This document shows positions 54,771 to 63,009 of a stretch of 64,000 nt of DNA, in pieces. The notes beneath the pieces were generated by a model. That model ran no database searches, was not told the DNA's origin, and saw only the letters and a program-made list of their open reading frames with translations. The DNA comes from Caulobacter radicis (GTDB taxonomy: Bacteria; Pseudomonadota; Alphaproteobacteria; Caulobacterales; Caulobacteraceae). Both the position numbers and the translations under genes were made by a program. The DNA is taken from the NCBI RefSeq assembly GCF_003094615.1, contig NZ_QDKO01000010.1, forward strand, positions 124,001-188,000. The letters are read 5' to 3'. Within the stretch, counting starts at the first letter, position 1. Each line of letters begins with the position of its first letter.

Positions 54771-55520
54771 CTAAGCCGCCGCCCGATCCTCCGCGGCGAT
54801 GAAGTCCAGGCACAGAGCGGCCACGGCTTCCCAGCCCGGCTCGCCGGGCAACCAGTGGCTCATCTCGGGGAATTCGTGAAACACCCCGCCCAGGCGCGCG
54901 GCGGTCTGGCGGACGGTGGCGGGCGGGTGAACGACGTCCTGGCCGCCGGCGATGGCCAGCACCGGCGCCTTCACCGAGCCGGGGCTGGTGGTCATGAACG
55001 GGTCCAGCCACCAGTTCAGCGTCTCCCACAGGGCCCGGCCGCTCTCGGAGGTCATGCGGGCATAGAGGGCGCGTCGCTTCTCGCGCGGCAGGCGGTCGAG
55101 GCTGTAGCGGCGCACGACGCCGTAGTCGGGCGCGATGGCCTGCAGCCAGTAGGGACCCAGCGCATAGAGGCTGACGGCCGAGACCGCCTCCTCCAGGCTC
55201 GCGCCATGCACGCCCCAGGGCGGGGAGGGGGCCAGCAGGATCAGGCGCTCCACCGGGGCGCGGCCGGCGGCCAGTTGCGCCACCAGCCCGCCCATGGAGT
55301 GGCCGATCAGGATCGGCGGCCGCTCGCAAGACCGGATCAGGCGGGCGATGTCACGGGCATAGTCGCTCATCGACAGGCCGACGACCGAACCGCCGGGACC
55401 GCGTCCCGGCAGGTCGGGGGTGAGCACCTTGTGGCCGGCGGCCTCGAACGGCTCTCGAAAACTGTCGAACGTCCAGCCGCCGCAGAAGGCGCCGTGGACC
55501 ATGATCACCGGAGCCTTCAC
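54771..55520 (-). CDS. Alpha/beta hydrolase
   Basis: 249 residues. Oxyanion region MVHGAFCGGWTFDSFREPFE, nucleophile elbow LIGHSMGGLVAQLAAG (Ser near 95), acid region AIAGGQDVVHPPATVRQ and catalytic His in MSHWLPGEPGWEAVA. No signal peptide. It is a paralogue of the upstream gene: the HWL..EPG motif around the catalytic His and the MxHGxxxxxxxWD/F start are shared. Substrate unknown. Last of four co-directional genes from 58722. Confidence 0.92.
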   Translation of the reverse strand: MKAPVIMVHGAFCGGWTFDSFREPFEAAGHKVLTPDLPGRGPGGSVVGLSMSDYARDIARLIRSCERPPILIGHSMGGLVAQLAAGRAPVERLILLAPSPPWGVHGASLEEAVSAVSLYALGPYWLQAIAPDYGVVRRYSLDRLPREKRRALYARMTSESGRALWETLNWWLDPFMTTSPGSVKAPVLAIAGGQDVVHPPATVRQTAARLGGVFHEFPEMSHWLPGEPGWEAVAALCLDFIAAEDRAAA

Positions 55521-55576
55521 GCCCGCCTCTTAGGTCAACCCCGCCCGTGTGACTGATACGGGCGTTTCAATGGAGC

Positions 55577-57004
55577 CTACACGCTCTTCTTGCCGCGTGG
55601 CGAAGTTTTGGCGGGCGTCGTTGTCGCAGCCTTGGGCTTTGGGGACGCTTTGGGTTTCGCGGGGGCTTTCGTCGCCTTGGTCAGCTCCGGATTGACGACG
55701 TTGGGCATCTTGGCGGCCGCCGGCTTCGCGGGCGCGGCCTTCGGCTTGGCCGGGGGCTTGGGTTTCGCCGCCGTCTTTGCGCCTTCGGGCTTGGCGGTCT
55801 CCGCCGCAACGGCCGGTTTCGGCTTGGGAGCCGCCTTGGCCTTGGCCAGGGCCTTCGCGGCCGGCTTGGCCGGTTCCGGCGCGGCCTGCGGCTTGGCGGT
55901 CGTCTTGGCCTTGGGGGCGGCTTTCGCCGGAGCGGCCTTGGCGACAGGTTTGGCCGGCTTTTCGGCCCGCGCCGGCGGCTTAGCCTTGGCGGGCGTCTTG
56001 GAGGCGGCCTTCGGCTTCGGCGCGGCTTTCGCCACCGGCTCGGCGGCGGGCTCGGCGACGACCGCCTTGGCCTTGCTCGTGGTCTTGGCCTTGGCCGGGG
56101 CGCGAGGCTTGGGCGCCGGCGCGGCGACGGCGGCCGCTTCGGCGGCGGGCGGGGCCTGCGGCTCGGGCTTGGCCGCGACCGGCGCGGGTTCGGCCTTGGG
56201 CTTGGGCGGCGCAGCCGAGGCCGGCCCTAGGCCCTTCTCCGACAGCCATGACTGCACGGTCGCCAGCAGGGCGTCGCTGCCTGGCTCGTCGATCAGCCAG
56301 TGGGCGTGGTCTGGATATTCGCGGTAGTCGGCGCCGGCGTATTTGCGGCCGACCAGGCGGACGTCCTCGACCGGCGTGGTGCGGTCTCTCGCCCCGGCCA
56401 GCACCAGGACCGGCACGGTCACCTTGGCGGCGTCCACATGCACGGTGCGCGAGGGATCACGGTCGGGATAGGCCAAGTCCTGCAACACCCGGCCAGAATC
56501 GTAGACGGCCTTGGCGTAGAGGGCGTCGTGGCGGGCGGCCGGCACGGCGTTGACGACGCCGAACTTGAAGCCGGTCTTCCACATCTTCACCGGCTTGGGC
56601 GCGCCGCCCTGGGCCAGCACGGCGTTGAGGAAGGTGATGATCGGCGACAGCTTGGGCTTGCCGCGCGCGTCGGCCGGCGAGGCCGGGGCGAACAGCACGA
56701 TGCCCGAGGCCAGGCCGCTCTCGGCCAGCTTCTGGGCGATCAGCCCGCCCATGGAATGGCCAAACACGATCGGCTTGACGCCGTCGCGGGCCGCCGTCAC
56801 GGCCGCCGCGGCGCTGAGTTCGGCCACATAGTCGGCCAGCGACAGGCCGGCCAGGTCCGGCGAGGGCGGTCCGGCCGTGCGCAGGGCGGGCCGGATGGTC
56901 GGCGTCTCGACCGCGTAGCCCGCCTTGCGGAAGGTGTCGGCCACGGGATCCCAGCTGTCGCCGGTCATGCCGTAGCCGTGGATCATCAGGATGGTTCTGC
57001 TCAA
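55577..57004 (-). CDS. Alpha/beta hydrolase fused to a histone-H1-like Ala/Lys/Pro-rich tail
   Basis: A protein of 475 residues from TTG 57004, chosen because GGGAGG lies 7 nt upstream. Residues 1-255 are an alpha/beta hydrolase: ILMIHGYGMTGDSWDPVADT, FGHSMGGLIAQKLAESG (Ser), LAGARDRTTPVEDVRLVGRK and HAHWLIDEPG (His). Residues about 260-475 are low-complexity A/K/P repeats (for example KAAPKPKAASKTPAKAKPPA), like bacterial H1-like tails or the PhaF AAKP region, and end PRGKKSV. Such tails bind nucleic acid or other polyanions. Known hydrolases of this type rarely have one, so the fusion is notable. Confidence 0.92.
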   Translation of the reverse strand: MSRTILMIHGYGMTGDSWDPVADTFRKAGYAVETPTIRPALRTAGPPSPDLAGLSLADYVAELSAAAAVTAARDGVKPIVFGHSMGGLIAQKLAESGLASGIVLFAPASPADARGKPKLSPIITFLNAVLAQGGAPKPVKMWKTGFKFGVVNAVPAARHDALYAKAVYDSGRVLQDLAYPDRDPSRTVHVDAAKVTVPVLVLAGARDRTTPVEDVRLVGRKYAGADYREYPDHAHWLIDEPGSDALLATVQSWLSEKGLGPASAAPPKPKAEPAPVAAKPEPQAPPAAEAAAVAAPAPKPRAPAKAKTTSKAKAVVAEPAAEPVAKAAPKPKAASKTPAKAKPPARAEKPAKPVAKAAPAKAAPKAKTTAKPQAAPEPAKPAAKALAKAKAAPKPKPAVAAETAKPEGAKTAAKPKPPAKPKAAPAKPAAAKMPNVVNPELTKATKAPAKPKASPKPKAATTTPAKTSPRGKKSV

Positions 57005-57055
57005 GCCCGCGCCTCCCAAACCCCGTTGCGAGGCATGGCGCGCGAGCCTTCGGTG

Positions 57056-57547
57056 TCAGGCGACGCGCGCGAACCCCGAGAAAGCGGCGACCATCTGTTC
57101 GTAGACGCCGCGCTTGAAGGGTACGATCAGTTCGGGCGTTTCGTCGAGAGCGCCCCAGCGCCAGTCGTCGAACTCGATGTCGCCATGGGCCGCCAGGTCG
57201 ATCTCGGCCTCGTCGCCGGTGAAGCGGAAGGCGAACCACACCTGCTTCTGTCCCAGGTATCCGCGGGCGCGCTTGGTCCCCATGAAGTCGGCCGGATAGT
57301 CGTAGGTCAGCCAGCCTTCGGTGCGGCCCAGCAGTTGGGCCGACTTCACGCCGGTCTCCTCGTAGAGCTCGCGGCGGGCGGCGGCTTCCAGGTCCTCGCC
57401 CTCGTCGACGCCACCCTGCGGCAGCTGCCAGTTGTAGGGCGGCTCCTGCTTGTGGCGCATGCCCAGCCAGACGCGGCCGTCGGCGGGATGGAAGAGGGCG
57501 ACGCCCACGTTCGGGCGATAGAGCGAAAGATCGATGTCGGCGGTCAT
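57056..57547 (-). CDS. rppH: RNA pyrophosphohydrolase (Nudix)
   Basis: A protein of 163 residues from ATG 57547. Begins LSLYRPNVGVALFHPADGRV and has WQLPQGGVDEGEDLEAAARR followed by ELYEETGVKSAQLLGRTEGW, the full Nudix box (GX5EX7REUXEEXGU). RppH removes pyrophosphate from mRNA 5' ends and triggers decay; some family members hydrolyse dinucleoside polyphosphates. The start overlaps the upstream deacetylase stop (ATGA). Confidence 0.95.
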   Translation of the reverse strand: MTADIDLSLYRPNVGVALFHPADGRVWLGMRHKQEPPYNWQLPQGGVDEGEDLEAAARRELYEETGVKSAQLLGRTEGWLTYDYPADFMGTKRARGYLGQKQVWFAFRFTGDEAEIDLAAHGDIEFDDWRWGALDETPELIVPFKRGVYEQMVAAFSGFARVA

Positions 57548-58722
57548 CGCTTGGCGATAGCCGAAGCCGGCGCCAGTTGCACGCCCCGCGCATTGAGGCC
57601 GCCGGCCCAGTTGCGCACCTGGCTGATGGTCACCGGATAGGCGAAGCCCACGCCCAGCGACTGGCCGCGCGCGCTGGCGCCTGATTCCAGGGCCCGCAGC
57701 TGGCCCTCGATGGCTTCGGCCGACAGGTCGTCGTCGATGCCGCGCTCGGCCGAGGCGCGGGGGATCGGGCCGCCGCGGCGGGCGGCCGCGCCGTCGTCGA
57801 CGAAGGCCAGGCCCCGAGCCTTCAGCGCCGTGGTGAAGGTGGCCATGGCCGGATCGGAGGCCAGGAACTTCGAGCCCAGATAGTTGGTCAGGCCGAAATA
57901 GCCGGTGGCGCGCGACATCAGCCATTCCAGCTTGCGCACCGTCTCGTCGGGCCGGTTGGCGGCGATCAGGGTGTAGGGGCCCGGGTCGTTGGCCGGATAG
58001 TCGTTGGGCTCCATCGGCGTCTCGAGCAGCACCTCGTGGCCGTGCGAGCGGGCCAGGTCGATCCAGCCCTGAAGGCCCTCGGCATAGGGGGCGAACGACA
58101 GGGTGATCTCGGGCGGCAGGGTCTCGATGGCGGCGCGGGTGGTCTGGGCGTTCAGGCCAAGGCCGCCGATCACCAGGGCCACGCGCGGGCGGCCGTCGGG
58201 GGTGAACGGGCGGGCATAGGCCTCGGCGACGGTGCGGCCGTCGGGCGCGATCACCGGCAGCGGGCTGCCGCCGGGGCCGGGGGCCGACAGGCCGGGCAGC
58301 GGGGCCTGGACGAGGGCGCCGCCCGACTGCACGGGCGCGGCGGCCAGGTCGGTAAAGGCTTCGGCGGGGTCTTCGGTCGACGCCTGGCGGGCGAAGGGCT
58401 GGGTCGACAGGTCCATCTGGCCGGGCAGCAGCGGGGCTTCCTCGGCGCCTTCGGCGGCCAGGGCCTCGCGCCAGCCGTCAGGCGCGCCCTTGGTGGCGCC
58501 GATCTCCGACAGCGACAGGCGGATGAGCGGGGCGCCGGCCTTGGGGTCGCCGGTGACCAGCACCAGCACGGCCAGGCTCAGCAGGAACAGGAAGGCCGCG
58601 CCGCTGGCGCCGATATAGGGATTGGCCGCGGCCGCCATCAGGCGCGCGCGCAAGTCGCCGCCGTCGGCGGACTCGGGCGCGGCGGCGGTGTAGGCGGGCT
58701 TGCGGGAGAACACGGCGGCCAT
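57544..58722 (-). CDS. Divergent polysaccharide deacetylase family protein
   Basis: 392 residues. A cytoplasmic N-terminus, one membrane helix (AAFLFLLSLAVLVLVTGDPK), a Pro/Ala linker, then the YibQ/DUF610-type domain: RPRVALVIGGLGLNAQTTRA, LPPEITLSFAPYAEGLQGWI, HGHEVLLETPMEPNDYPAND and TGYFGLTNYLGSKFLASDPA. The usual metal histidines of classical deacetylases are only partly kept. Probably an envelope-attached enzyme acting on cell-wall or exopolysaccharide. In Alphaproteobacteria it sits between ctpA and rppH, as here. Confidence 0.92.
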   Translation of the reverse strand: MAAVFSRKPAYTAAAPESADGGDLRARLMAAAANPYIGASGAAFLFLLSLAVLVLVTGDPKAGAPLIRLSLSEIGATKGAPDGWREALAAEGAEEAPLLPGQMDLSTQPFARQASTEDPAEAFTDLAAAPVQSGGALVQAPLPGLSAPGPGGSPLPVIAPDGRTVAEAYARPFTPDGRPRVALVIGGLGLNAQTTRAAIETLPPEITLSFAPYAEGLQGWIDLARSHGHEVLLETPMEPNDYPANDPGPYTLIAANRPDETVRKLEWLMSRATGYFGLTNYLGSKFLASDPAMATFTTALKARGLAFVDDGAAARRGGPIPRASAERGIDDDLSAEAIEGQLRALESGASARGQSLGVGFAYPVTISQVRNWAGGLNARGVQLAPASAIAKR

Positions 58723-58921
58723 GGGATGGGCTTAGCGGGCAAGCTTCCAAGATATGGTTAACAGGGTTCGCCCAAACCTGCGGCGAAATGGCGATCCGCT
58801 GCTTTTCTCAGCGAAGCGCGGCGCGGAAATGACCGCCTGGCGAGGTTGGGCGTCAAACGGGTGGCGAGCCCTTCCCGGCGGTCGATCCTCGGGCGCAAGC
58901 TTCTCGTGAGGAGACCTCGCC

Positions 58922-59065
58922 ATGAGCCTGACCGAGTTCGCCTGCTTCACCGATCCTTCGCGCGCCGAAGACCGCGCCGCGTGCCTGGCCGCCGTGCTGC
59001 GGGCGGGGGCGGGGCTGGTGATTGGTCTGGCCGTGGTGGTGATCGCGGCGCTGGGGATGGCCTAG
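58922..59065 (+). CDS. 47-residue single-pass membrane peptide
   Basis: ATG 58922 is preceded by GAGGAG (about 10 nt). The peptide starts MSLTEFACFTDPSRAEDRAA, a polar segment with one Cys, and continues with CLAAVLRAGAGLVIGLAVVV into a hydrophobic helix, ending IAALGMA. Good Shine-Dalgarno and hydrophobic profile support expression. It lies opposite ctpA and the deacetylase, just before a family D repeat. Function unknown. Confidence 0.55.
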   Translation: MSLTEFACFTDPSRAEDRAACLAAVLRAGAGLVIGLAVVVIAALGMA

Positions 59066-59068
59066 AAA

Positions 59069-59241
59069 GACCCTCTCCCATGGGGAGAGGGAGGGGCCCG
59101 CGCCGAAGGCGTGGGAGGGCGAGGGGGTAAACCGCCTGCGGTCCCATCACCCCTCAGCCACAGCCCTATCCGGAAAAGTCCCTAACCCCTCACCCTCCCA
59201 TGCTGCGCATGGGCCCCTCCCTCTCCCTTTGGGAGAGGGAT
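59069..59241. repeat. Family D palindromic element
   Basis: Ends GACCCTCTCCCATGGGGAGA and CTCCCTCTCCCTTTGGGAGA, with CATGGGCCCCTCC / GGAGGGGCCCG arms. Between the small peptide gene and the ctpA stop. Confidence 0.8.
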
Positions 59242-59248
59242 CAAGGTG

Positions 59249-60640
59249 TTACTTCTTCTCGACCGGGGGCTTGCCGCCGACGGCCGCGGCCTTGGCGGTG
59301 ACCTCGGCGATCTTGGGCTGGGGCTTGGGCAGCTTCGGCACGGCCTCGACCGAACCGGCCTTCAGCACGGCCAGGGCCCGCGACAGCTGGAAGTCGTCCT
59401 TCTTTTCGTCGAAGCCGGCCGGCGGCGCCTCGGCCGGGACGTGAGCGCCCTTGCGGGTCTTGCCCTCGTCGGCGTTGAGCGCGTTCTTGAAGCTGGCCTC
59501 GCTGAACCACACGCGGTTGGCGATGTCCTGGGCCTGGTCCTTGGTCTGGGCCACTTCCAGGTCGGGCTCGATGCCGGTTTTCTGGATCGAGCGGCCCGAC
59601 GGGGTGAAATAGCGAGCCGTGGTCAGCTTCAGCGCGCCGTCGGCGCCGCCGCGCAGCGGGATCACGGTCTGCACCGAACCCTTGCCGAAGCTGGTGATGC
59701 CGACGAGTTCGGCGCGATGGCGGTCCTGCAGGGCGCCGGCGACGATTTCGGCGGCCGAGGCCGAGCCCTGGTTGATCAGCACCACCATCGGCAGGCCGTT
59801 CAGGATATCGCCCGGGGTGGCGTTCAGGCGCTGGATGTCGCGCGGATTGCGGCCGCGCTGGCTGACGACCTCGCCGCCCTCCAGGAAGAGGTCGGCGACC
59901 CCGCGCGCCTGGTCGAGCAGGCCGCCCGGATTGTTGCGCAGGTCGAAGACCAGGCCCTTCATCTGCGGGTTCTTGGCCTGCAGGTCCTTGATGGACGCGG
60001 CCAGGGCGTCGGTGGATTTCTCGTTGAAGCCGGGCAGGCGCACATAGCCGTAGTCGCCTTCCATGCGGGCGATGGCGGCCTTGGGCTTGATGACCTCGCG
60101 CACCAGCTTCAGCTCGATCGGGTCGGACTTCTCGCGGGCGATGGTGATGGCCACCGTCTCGCCGGCCGGGCCGCGCATCTGCTTGACGGCCTCGTTGACC
60201 GTCAGGCCCAGGACCGACTGGCCGTTGACGGCCGTGATGTAGTCGCCGGCCTGGACGCCGGCCCGGGCGGCGGGCGTGCCGTCCATCGGCGAGATGACCT
60301 TGACCACGCCTTCCTCGCTGGTGACCTCGATGCCGAGGCCGCCGTATTCGCCGCGGGTGGTGTCCTGCATGTCCTCGAAGCTGTCGGGCGACAGATAGCC
60401 CGAGTGCGGGTCGAGGCTGGTCAGCATGCCGTCCAGGGCCGCCTCGATCAGCTTCTTGTCGTCGACTTCGGTGACGTACTGGTCCTCGACGGTGGCGAGC
60501 ACGTCGCCGAACAGTTCGAGCAGCTTGTAGGTCTTGGCCTTCTGCGAGGGGATGGTCGCTTGGGCGATGGGGCTGACATAGGCCATGGTCCCCGCGCCGA
60601 GGACAAAGGCCGAAACACCGATGAGCAGGTACTTGCGCAT
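59249..60640 (-). CDS. ctpA: C-terminal processing peptidase (S41)
   Basis: 463 residues. Signal or anchor MRKYLLIGVSAFVLGAGTMA, PDZ domain (about 95-175, GGLGIEVTSEEGVVKVISPM), then the S41 core with GYVRLPGFNEKSTDALAASI, GLVFDLRNNPGGLLDQARGV, the catalytic Ser in INQGSASAAEIVAGALQDRH and catalytic Lys in GITSFGKGSVQTVIPLRGG. A Pro/Ala/Lys-rich tail follows. Periplasmic protease for quality control and peptidoglycan hydrolase turnover; the EnvC-like gene upstream suggests a cell-wall role. Confidence 0.97.
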   Translation of the reverse strand: MRKYLLIGVSAFVLGAGTMAYVSPIAQATIPSQKAKTYKLLELFGDVLATVEDQYVTEVDDKKLIEAALDGMLTSLDPHSGYLSPDSFEDMQDTTRGEYGGLGIEVTSEEGVVKVISPMDGTPAARAGVQAGDYITAVNGQSVLGLTVNEAVKQMRGPAGETVAITIAREKSDPIELKLVREVIKPKAAIARMEGDYGYVRLPGFNEKSTDALAASIKDLQAKNPQMKGLVFDLRNNPGGLLDQARGVADLFLEGGEVVSQRGRNPRDIQRLNATPGDILNGLPMVVLINQGSASAAEIVAGALQDRHRAELVGITSFGKGSVQTVIPLRGGADGALKLTTARYFTPSGRSIQKTGIEPDLEVAQTKDQAQDIANRVWFSEASFKNALNADEGKTRKGAHVPAEAPPAGFDEKKDDFQLSRALAVLKAGSVEAVPKLPKPQPKIAEVTAKAAAVGGKPPVEKK

Positions 60641-60781
60641 AAGGCCAGAATGGCTCCCTGGCGGCGCGGACGCCGCGTTCGATACTCAAGCGGCGCGAAC
60701 GCCGCCTCTTATACTCCGGCCCCGTCCATCCCCGACGCGGGCCGCGTCATGATGAACGCCCATCATTGCTGAAAAAGTCGT

Positions 60782-61828
60782 CTACCGCGACTCCTGCTTC
60801 AGCCAGCGCCCCGGATCGGCCGGAACGCCGTTCTCACGCACTTCAAGATAGAGCTCCGGCTCCAAAGGTCCACGGTCCGTCATGCGTCCGAGGCTGGCGC
60901 CGGCTGCGACTGATTGTCCGGGCGCCACCGAAACGTCGGCCATGCCGGCCATGACCAGATGGTAGGCGCCCTGGGCGCGGACGATCACCACCATGTCCCA
61001 GCCGTTCAGCGGGCCGGCGTACTCGACCACGCCGGCGGCGGGGCTGCCGACGTTCTGGCCCTTGGCGGTGCGGATCGACAGGCCCTCGGCCTTGCCGCCC
61101 ACCGGCAGGGCGTCGCCCCAGCGGCGGACCACCTCGCCGGGCGCCGGAACCCGCAGCGCCAGCGGCCCGGTGGCGCCGCCGGTCGCCAGGCCGTCGGTCA
61201 GGGCGCCCAGGGTCTGGCGCTCCTGGTCGGCGGCGATGGCGTCCTGGGCGTAGGCGCGCTCCAGCTGGGTCTTCTCGACGATCATCCGCTCCAGCTCGCC
61301 GCGGCGGTCGGCCATGGCGCTCTCGGCGGTGAACAGCTGCTCGGAGGCGGCGGCGGCCTCGCGGCGCAGGGCCCCGACGGCGCGGGCCTGGCGAGCGTAG
61401 GCCTCGGCGCGGGCCTGCAGGTCGGGCGTCATGGCTCGGATCAGGATCGCCGCCCGCACCGCGTCGCGGGCGTCGCCGGGATTGACCAGCAGGGCCGGCG
61501 GCGGATTGCGGCGGAAGAGCTGCAGGGCGCTGAGCAGCCGGGCCAGCTGACCCCGGTCGCGGCCCAGTTCGCCGATCAGCGCCGACTCCCGCCGGTGCAG
61601 GGTCTCCAGCCGGGCGCGCTTGACGTCGACGTCGGCCCCCGCCGAGACCTGCTGCTGGTTCAGCCGGGCCAGCTCGGCCCGCAGGTCCTCGATCTCGCGG
61701 CGGGTGTCGGCGGCCTGCTGCAGGTCGCGGGTGCGCTGGTCGCCGATCTGCTGCGCGACGACGGCCCCCGCTCCGGCGAGGAGCAGGGCGCAGGCGCTGG
61801 CGGCGAGGATCGCGGGGCGACGGGGCAT
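60782..61828 (-). CDS. envC: EnvC-like murein hydrolase activator with degenerate M23 domain
   Basis: A protein of 348 residues from ATG 61828 (MPRRPAILAASACALLLAG signal peptide). Long coiled-coil (about 25-210: RDLQQAADTRREIEDLRAEL, NQQQVSAGADVDVKRARLET, SEQLFTAESAMADRRGELER) then an M23/LytM domain (about 235-345). The domain lacks metal ligands: GLSIRTAKG instead of GIDIAAP, HLVMAGM instead of YAHL, ELYLEVR instead of HLHFEVR. Thus it should be an activator of amidases, like EnvC/NlpD, not an enzyme. Followed by ctpA after 141 bp. Confidence 0.93.
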   Translation of the reverse strand: MPRRPAILAASACALLLAGAGAVVAQQIGDQRTRDLQQAADTRREIEDLRAELARLNQQQVSAGADVDVKRARLETLHRRESALIGELGRDRGQLARLLSALQLFRRNPPPALLVNPGDARDAVRAAILIRAMTPDLQARAEAYARQARAVGALRREAAAASEQLFTAESAMADRRGELERMIVEKTQLERAYAQDAIAADQERQTLGALTDGLATGGATGPLALRVPAPGEVVRRWGDALPVGGKAEGLSIRTAKGQNVGSPAAGVVEYAGPLNGWDMVVIVRAQGAYHLVMAGMADVSVAPGQSVAAGASLGRMTDRGPLEPELYLEVRENGVPADPGRWLKQESR

Positions 61829-61884
61829 AGAATCCCTATCTGCCTGAGGGCGCAGCGGTTTCAAAGGCCTTGCCCCACCAACCG

Positions 61885-61919
61885 CCCGTCATTGCCGCCC
61901 TTGTGGCGGGAATGACGGG
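61885..61919. repeat. Family B palindrome, short form
   Basis: CCCGTCATTGCCGCCCTTGT then GGCGGGAATGACGGG, one mismatch from a perfect hairpin. Between rlmH and envC (same strand). Confidence 0.85.
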
Positions 61920-61948
61920 AAGAGAAGTGGAGGGGCCGGCCCCGCAGC

Positions 61949-62413
61949 TTAATCGCGATGATACGGCGAGCCGCCCAGGATGGTGGCGGCGCGGTAAATC
62001 TGTTCGGCCAGCATGGCGCGGGCCAGGGCGTGCGGCCAGGTTTGCGGGCCGAAGGCCAGCAGTTCGTTGGCTTGGGCGAGGATCGACGGGTCCAGCCCGT
62101 CGGCGCCGCCGATCAGGAACACGATCCTGCGCTGGCCGTCGTCGCGCAGCCGTTCCAGCCGGCCGGCGAAGGCCCGCGAGGTGTGGACCTTGCCGTGCTC
62201 GTCGCAGGCGACGACATAGGCGCCTTCCAGGTGGGGGCGCAGCACCTCGGCCTCGGCGGCCTTGCCCGGCTTGCGGGCCTCGACCTCGAGGATCTCGACG
62301 GGCCCCAGCGCCAGGGCGCGGCCGGACGCCGTGGCGCGGGACGCGTAGTCCAGCGCCAGCTGCGCCTCGACCATGCGGCCGAGCTTCCCGACGGTGAGGA
62401 TGGTGATCTTCAT
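61949..62413 (-). CDS. rlmH: 23S rRNA pseudouridine-1915 N3-methyltransferase
   Basis: 154 residues. SPOUT-family methyltransferase: ITILTVGKLGRMVEAQLALD, VACDEHGKVHTSRAFAGRLE, RIVFLIGGADGLDPSILAQA and the knotted C-terminus TWPHALARAMLAEQIYRAAT with ILGGSPYHRD, the RlmH signature. It methylates pseudouridine 1915 in helix 69 of the ribosome. Between rsfS and envC, an order conserved in many Alphaproteobacteria. Confidence 0.97.
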   Translation of the reverse strand: MKITILTVGKLGRMVEAQLALDYASRATASGRALALGPVEILEVEARKPGKAAEAEVLRPHLEGAYVVACDEHGKVHTSRAFAGRLERLRDDGQRRIVFLIGGADGLDPSILAQANELLAFGPQTWPHALARAMLAEQIYRAATILGGSPYHRD

Positions 62414-62431
62414 TTTGGGAAAGGTGCGTTG

Positions 62432-62555
62432 AAACCCTCGCCCTTCGACAGGCTCAGGGTGAGGGTTTCAAGGGCGTCCATAGACCTCATCCTGAGCTTG
62501 TAAAGCTTGCCCTCGGGCGGGCCGCGCGGGGCGCGTCCCGAGGGGATAAGGTCGC
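62432..62555. repeat. Disrupted family C element
   Basis: The left arm GAAACCCTCGCCCTTCGACA and right arm CCTCATCCTGAGCTTG match family C, but the right arm's expected CGAAGGATAAGG is interrupted: GGGATAAGG appears about 45 bp later, after a GC-rich inverted repeat (CCTCGGG...CCCGAGG, 62511-62543). It lies between the rsfS stop and the rlmH start. Confidence 0.65.
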
Positions 62556-62568
62556 TAGGCGCGAGAGA

Positions 62569-63009
62569 TCAGTTCGACGAAGCCGCCGGCATCCGGTGCG
62601 GGGCGTCGACGGCCCAGATCTTCTCGATGTTGTAGAAGCTGCGCACTTCGGGGCGGAACAGGTGGACGACGACGTCGCCGGCGTCGATCAGCACCCAGTC
62701 GCAGTGCGGCAGGCCTTCGACCCGGGCCTTGCCCAGGCCATGGTCCTTAAGCGCGCGCAGCACGTGATCGGCGAGAGCGCCGACGTGACGATGCGAGCGG
62801 CCCGAAGCCACGATCAGGCTATCGGCCACGGAGCTCTTGTCCGTAAGGTCGATGTGGACGATGTCCTGGGCCTTGTCGTCGTCGAGGCGGTCCAGGATCA
62901 GGCGCTCCAGCGCCTTGATGTTCAGGTCCGTACTGAGCGTCGGATTTTCAGTCGAGGATTCGGCCTTGGCCGTTCCCTCGTGCGCCGTCGGCGCGGGGTC
63001 GCTACGCAG
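62569..63009 (-). CDS. rsfS: Ribosome silencing factor RsfS, non-canonical start
   Basis: The conserved domain runs from LNIKALERLILDRLDDDKAQ, DIVHIDLTDKSSVADSLIVA, SGRSHRHVGALADHVLRALK, then GDVVVHLFRPEVRSFYNIEK IWAVDAP. RsfS binds uL14 and keeps ribosomal subunits apart in stationary phase. The only canonical start codon in frame (GTG 62829) would cut off the first 40 conserved residues. Upstream I find only CTG 63009, 7 nt after AAGGAG, or ATT 63015. I annotate from CTG 63009 (146 residues). Next to rlmH, as usual. Confidence 0.88.
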   Translation of the reverse strand: MRSDPAPTAHEGTAKAESSTENPTLSTDLNIKALERLILDRLDDDKAQDIVHIDLTDKSSVADSLIVASGRSHRHVGALADHVLRALKDHGLGKARVEGLPHCDWVLIDAGDVVVHLFRPEVRSFYNIEKIWAVDAPHRMPAASSN

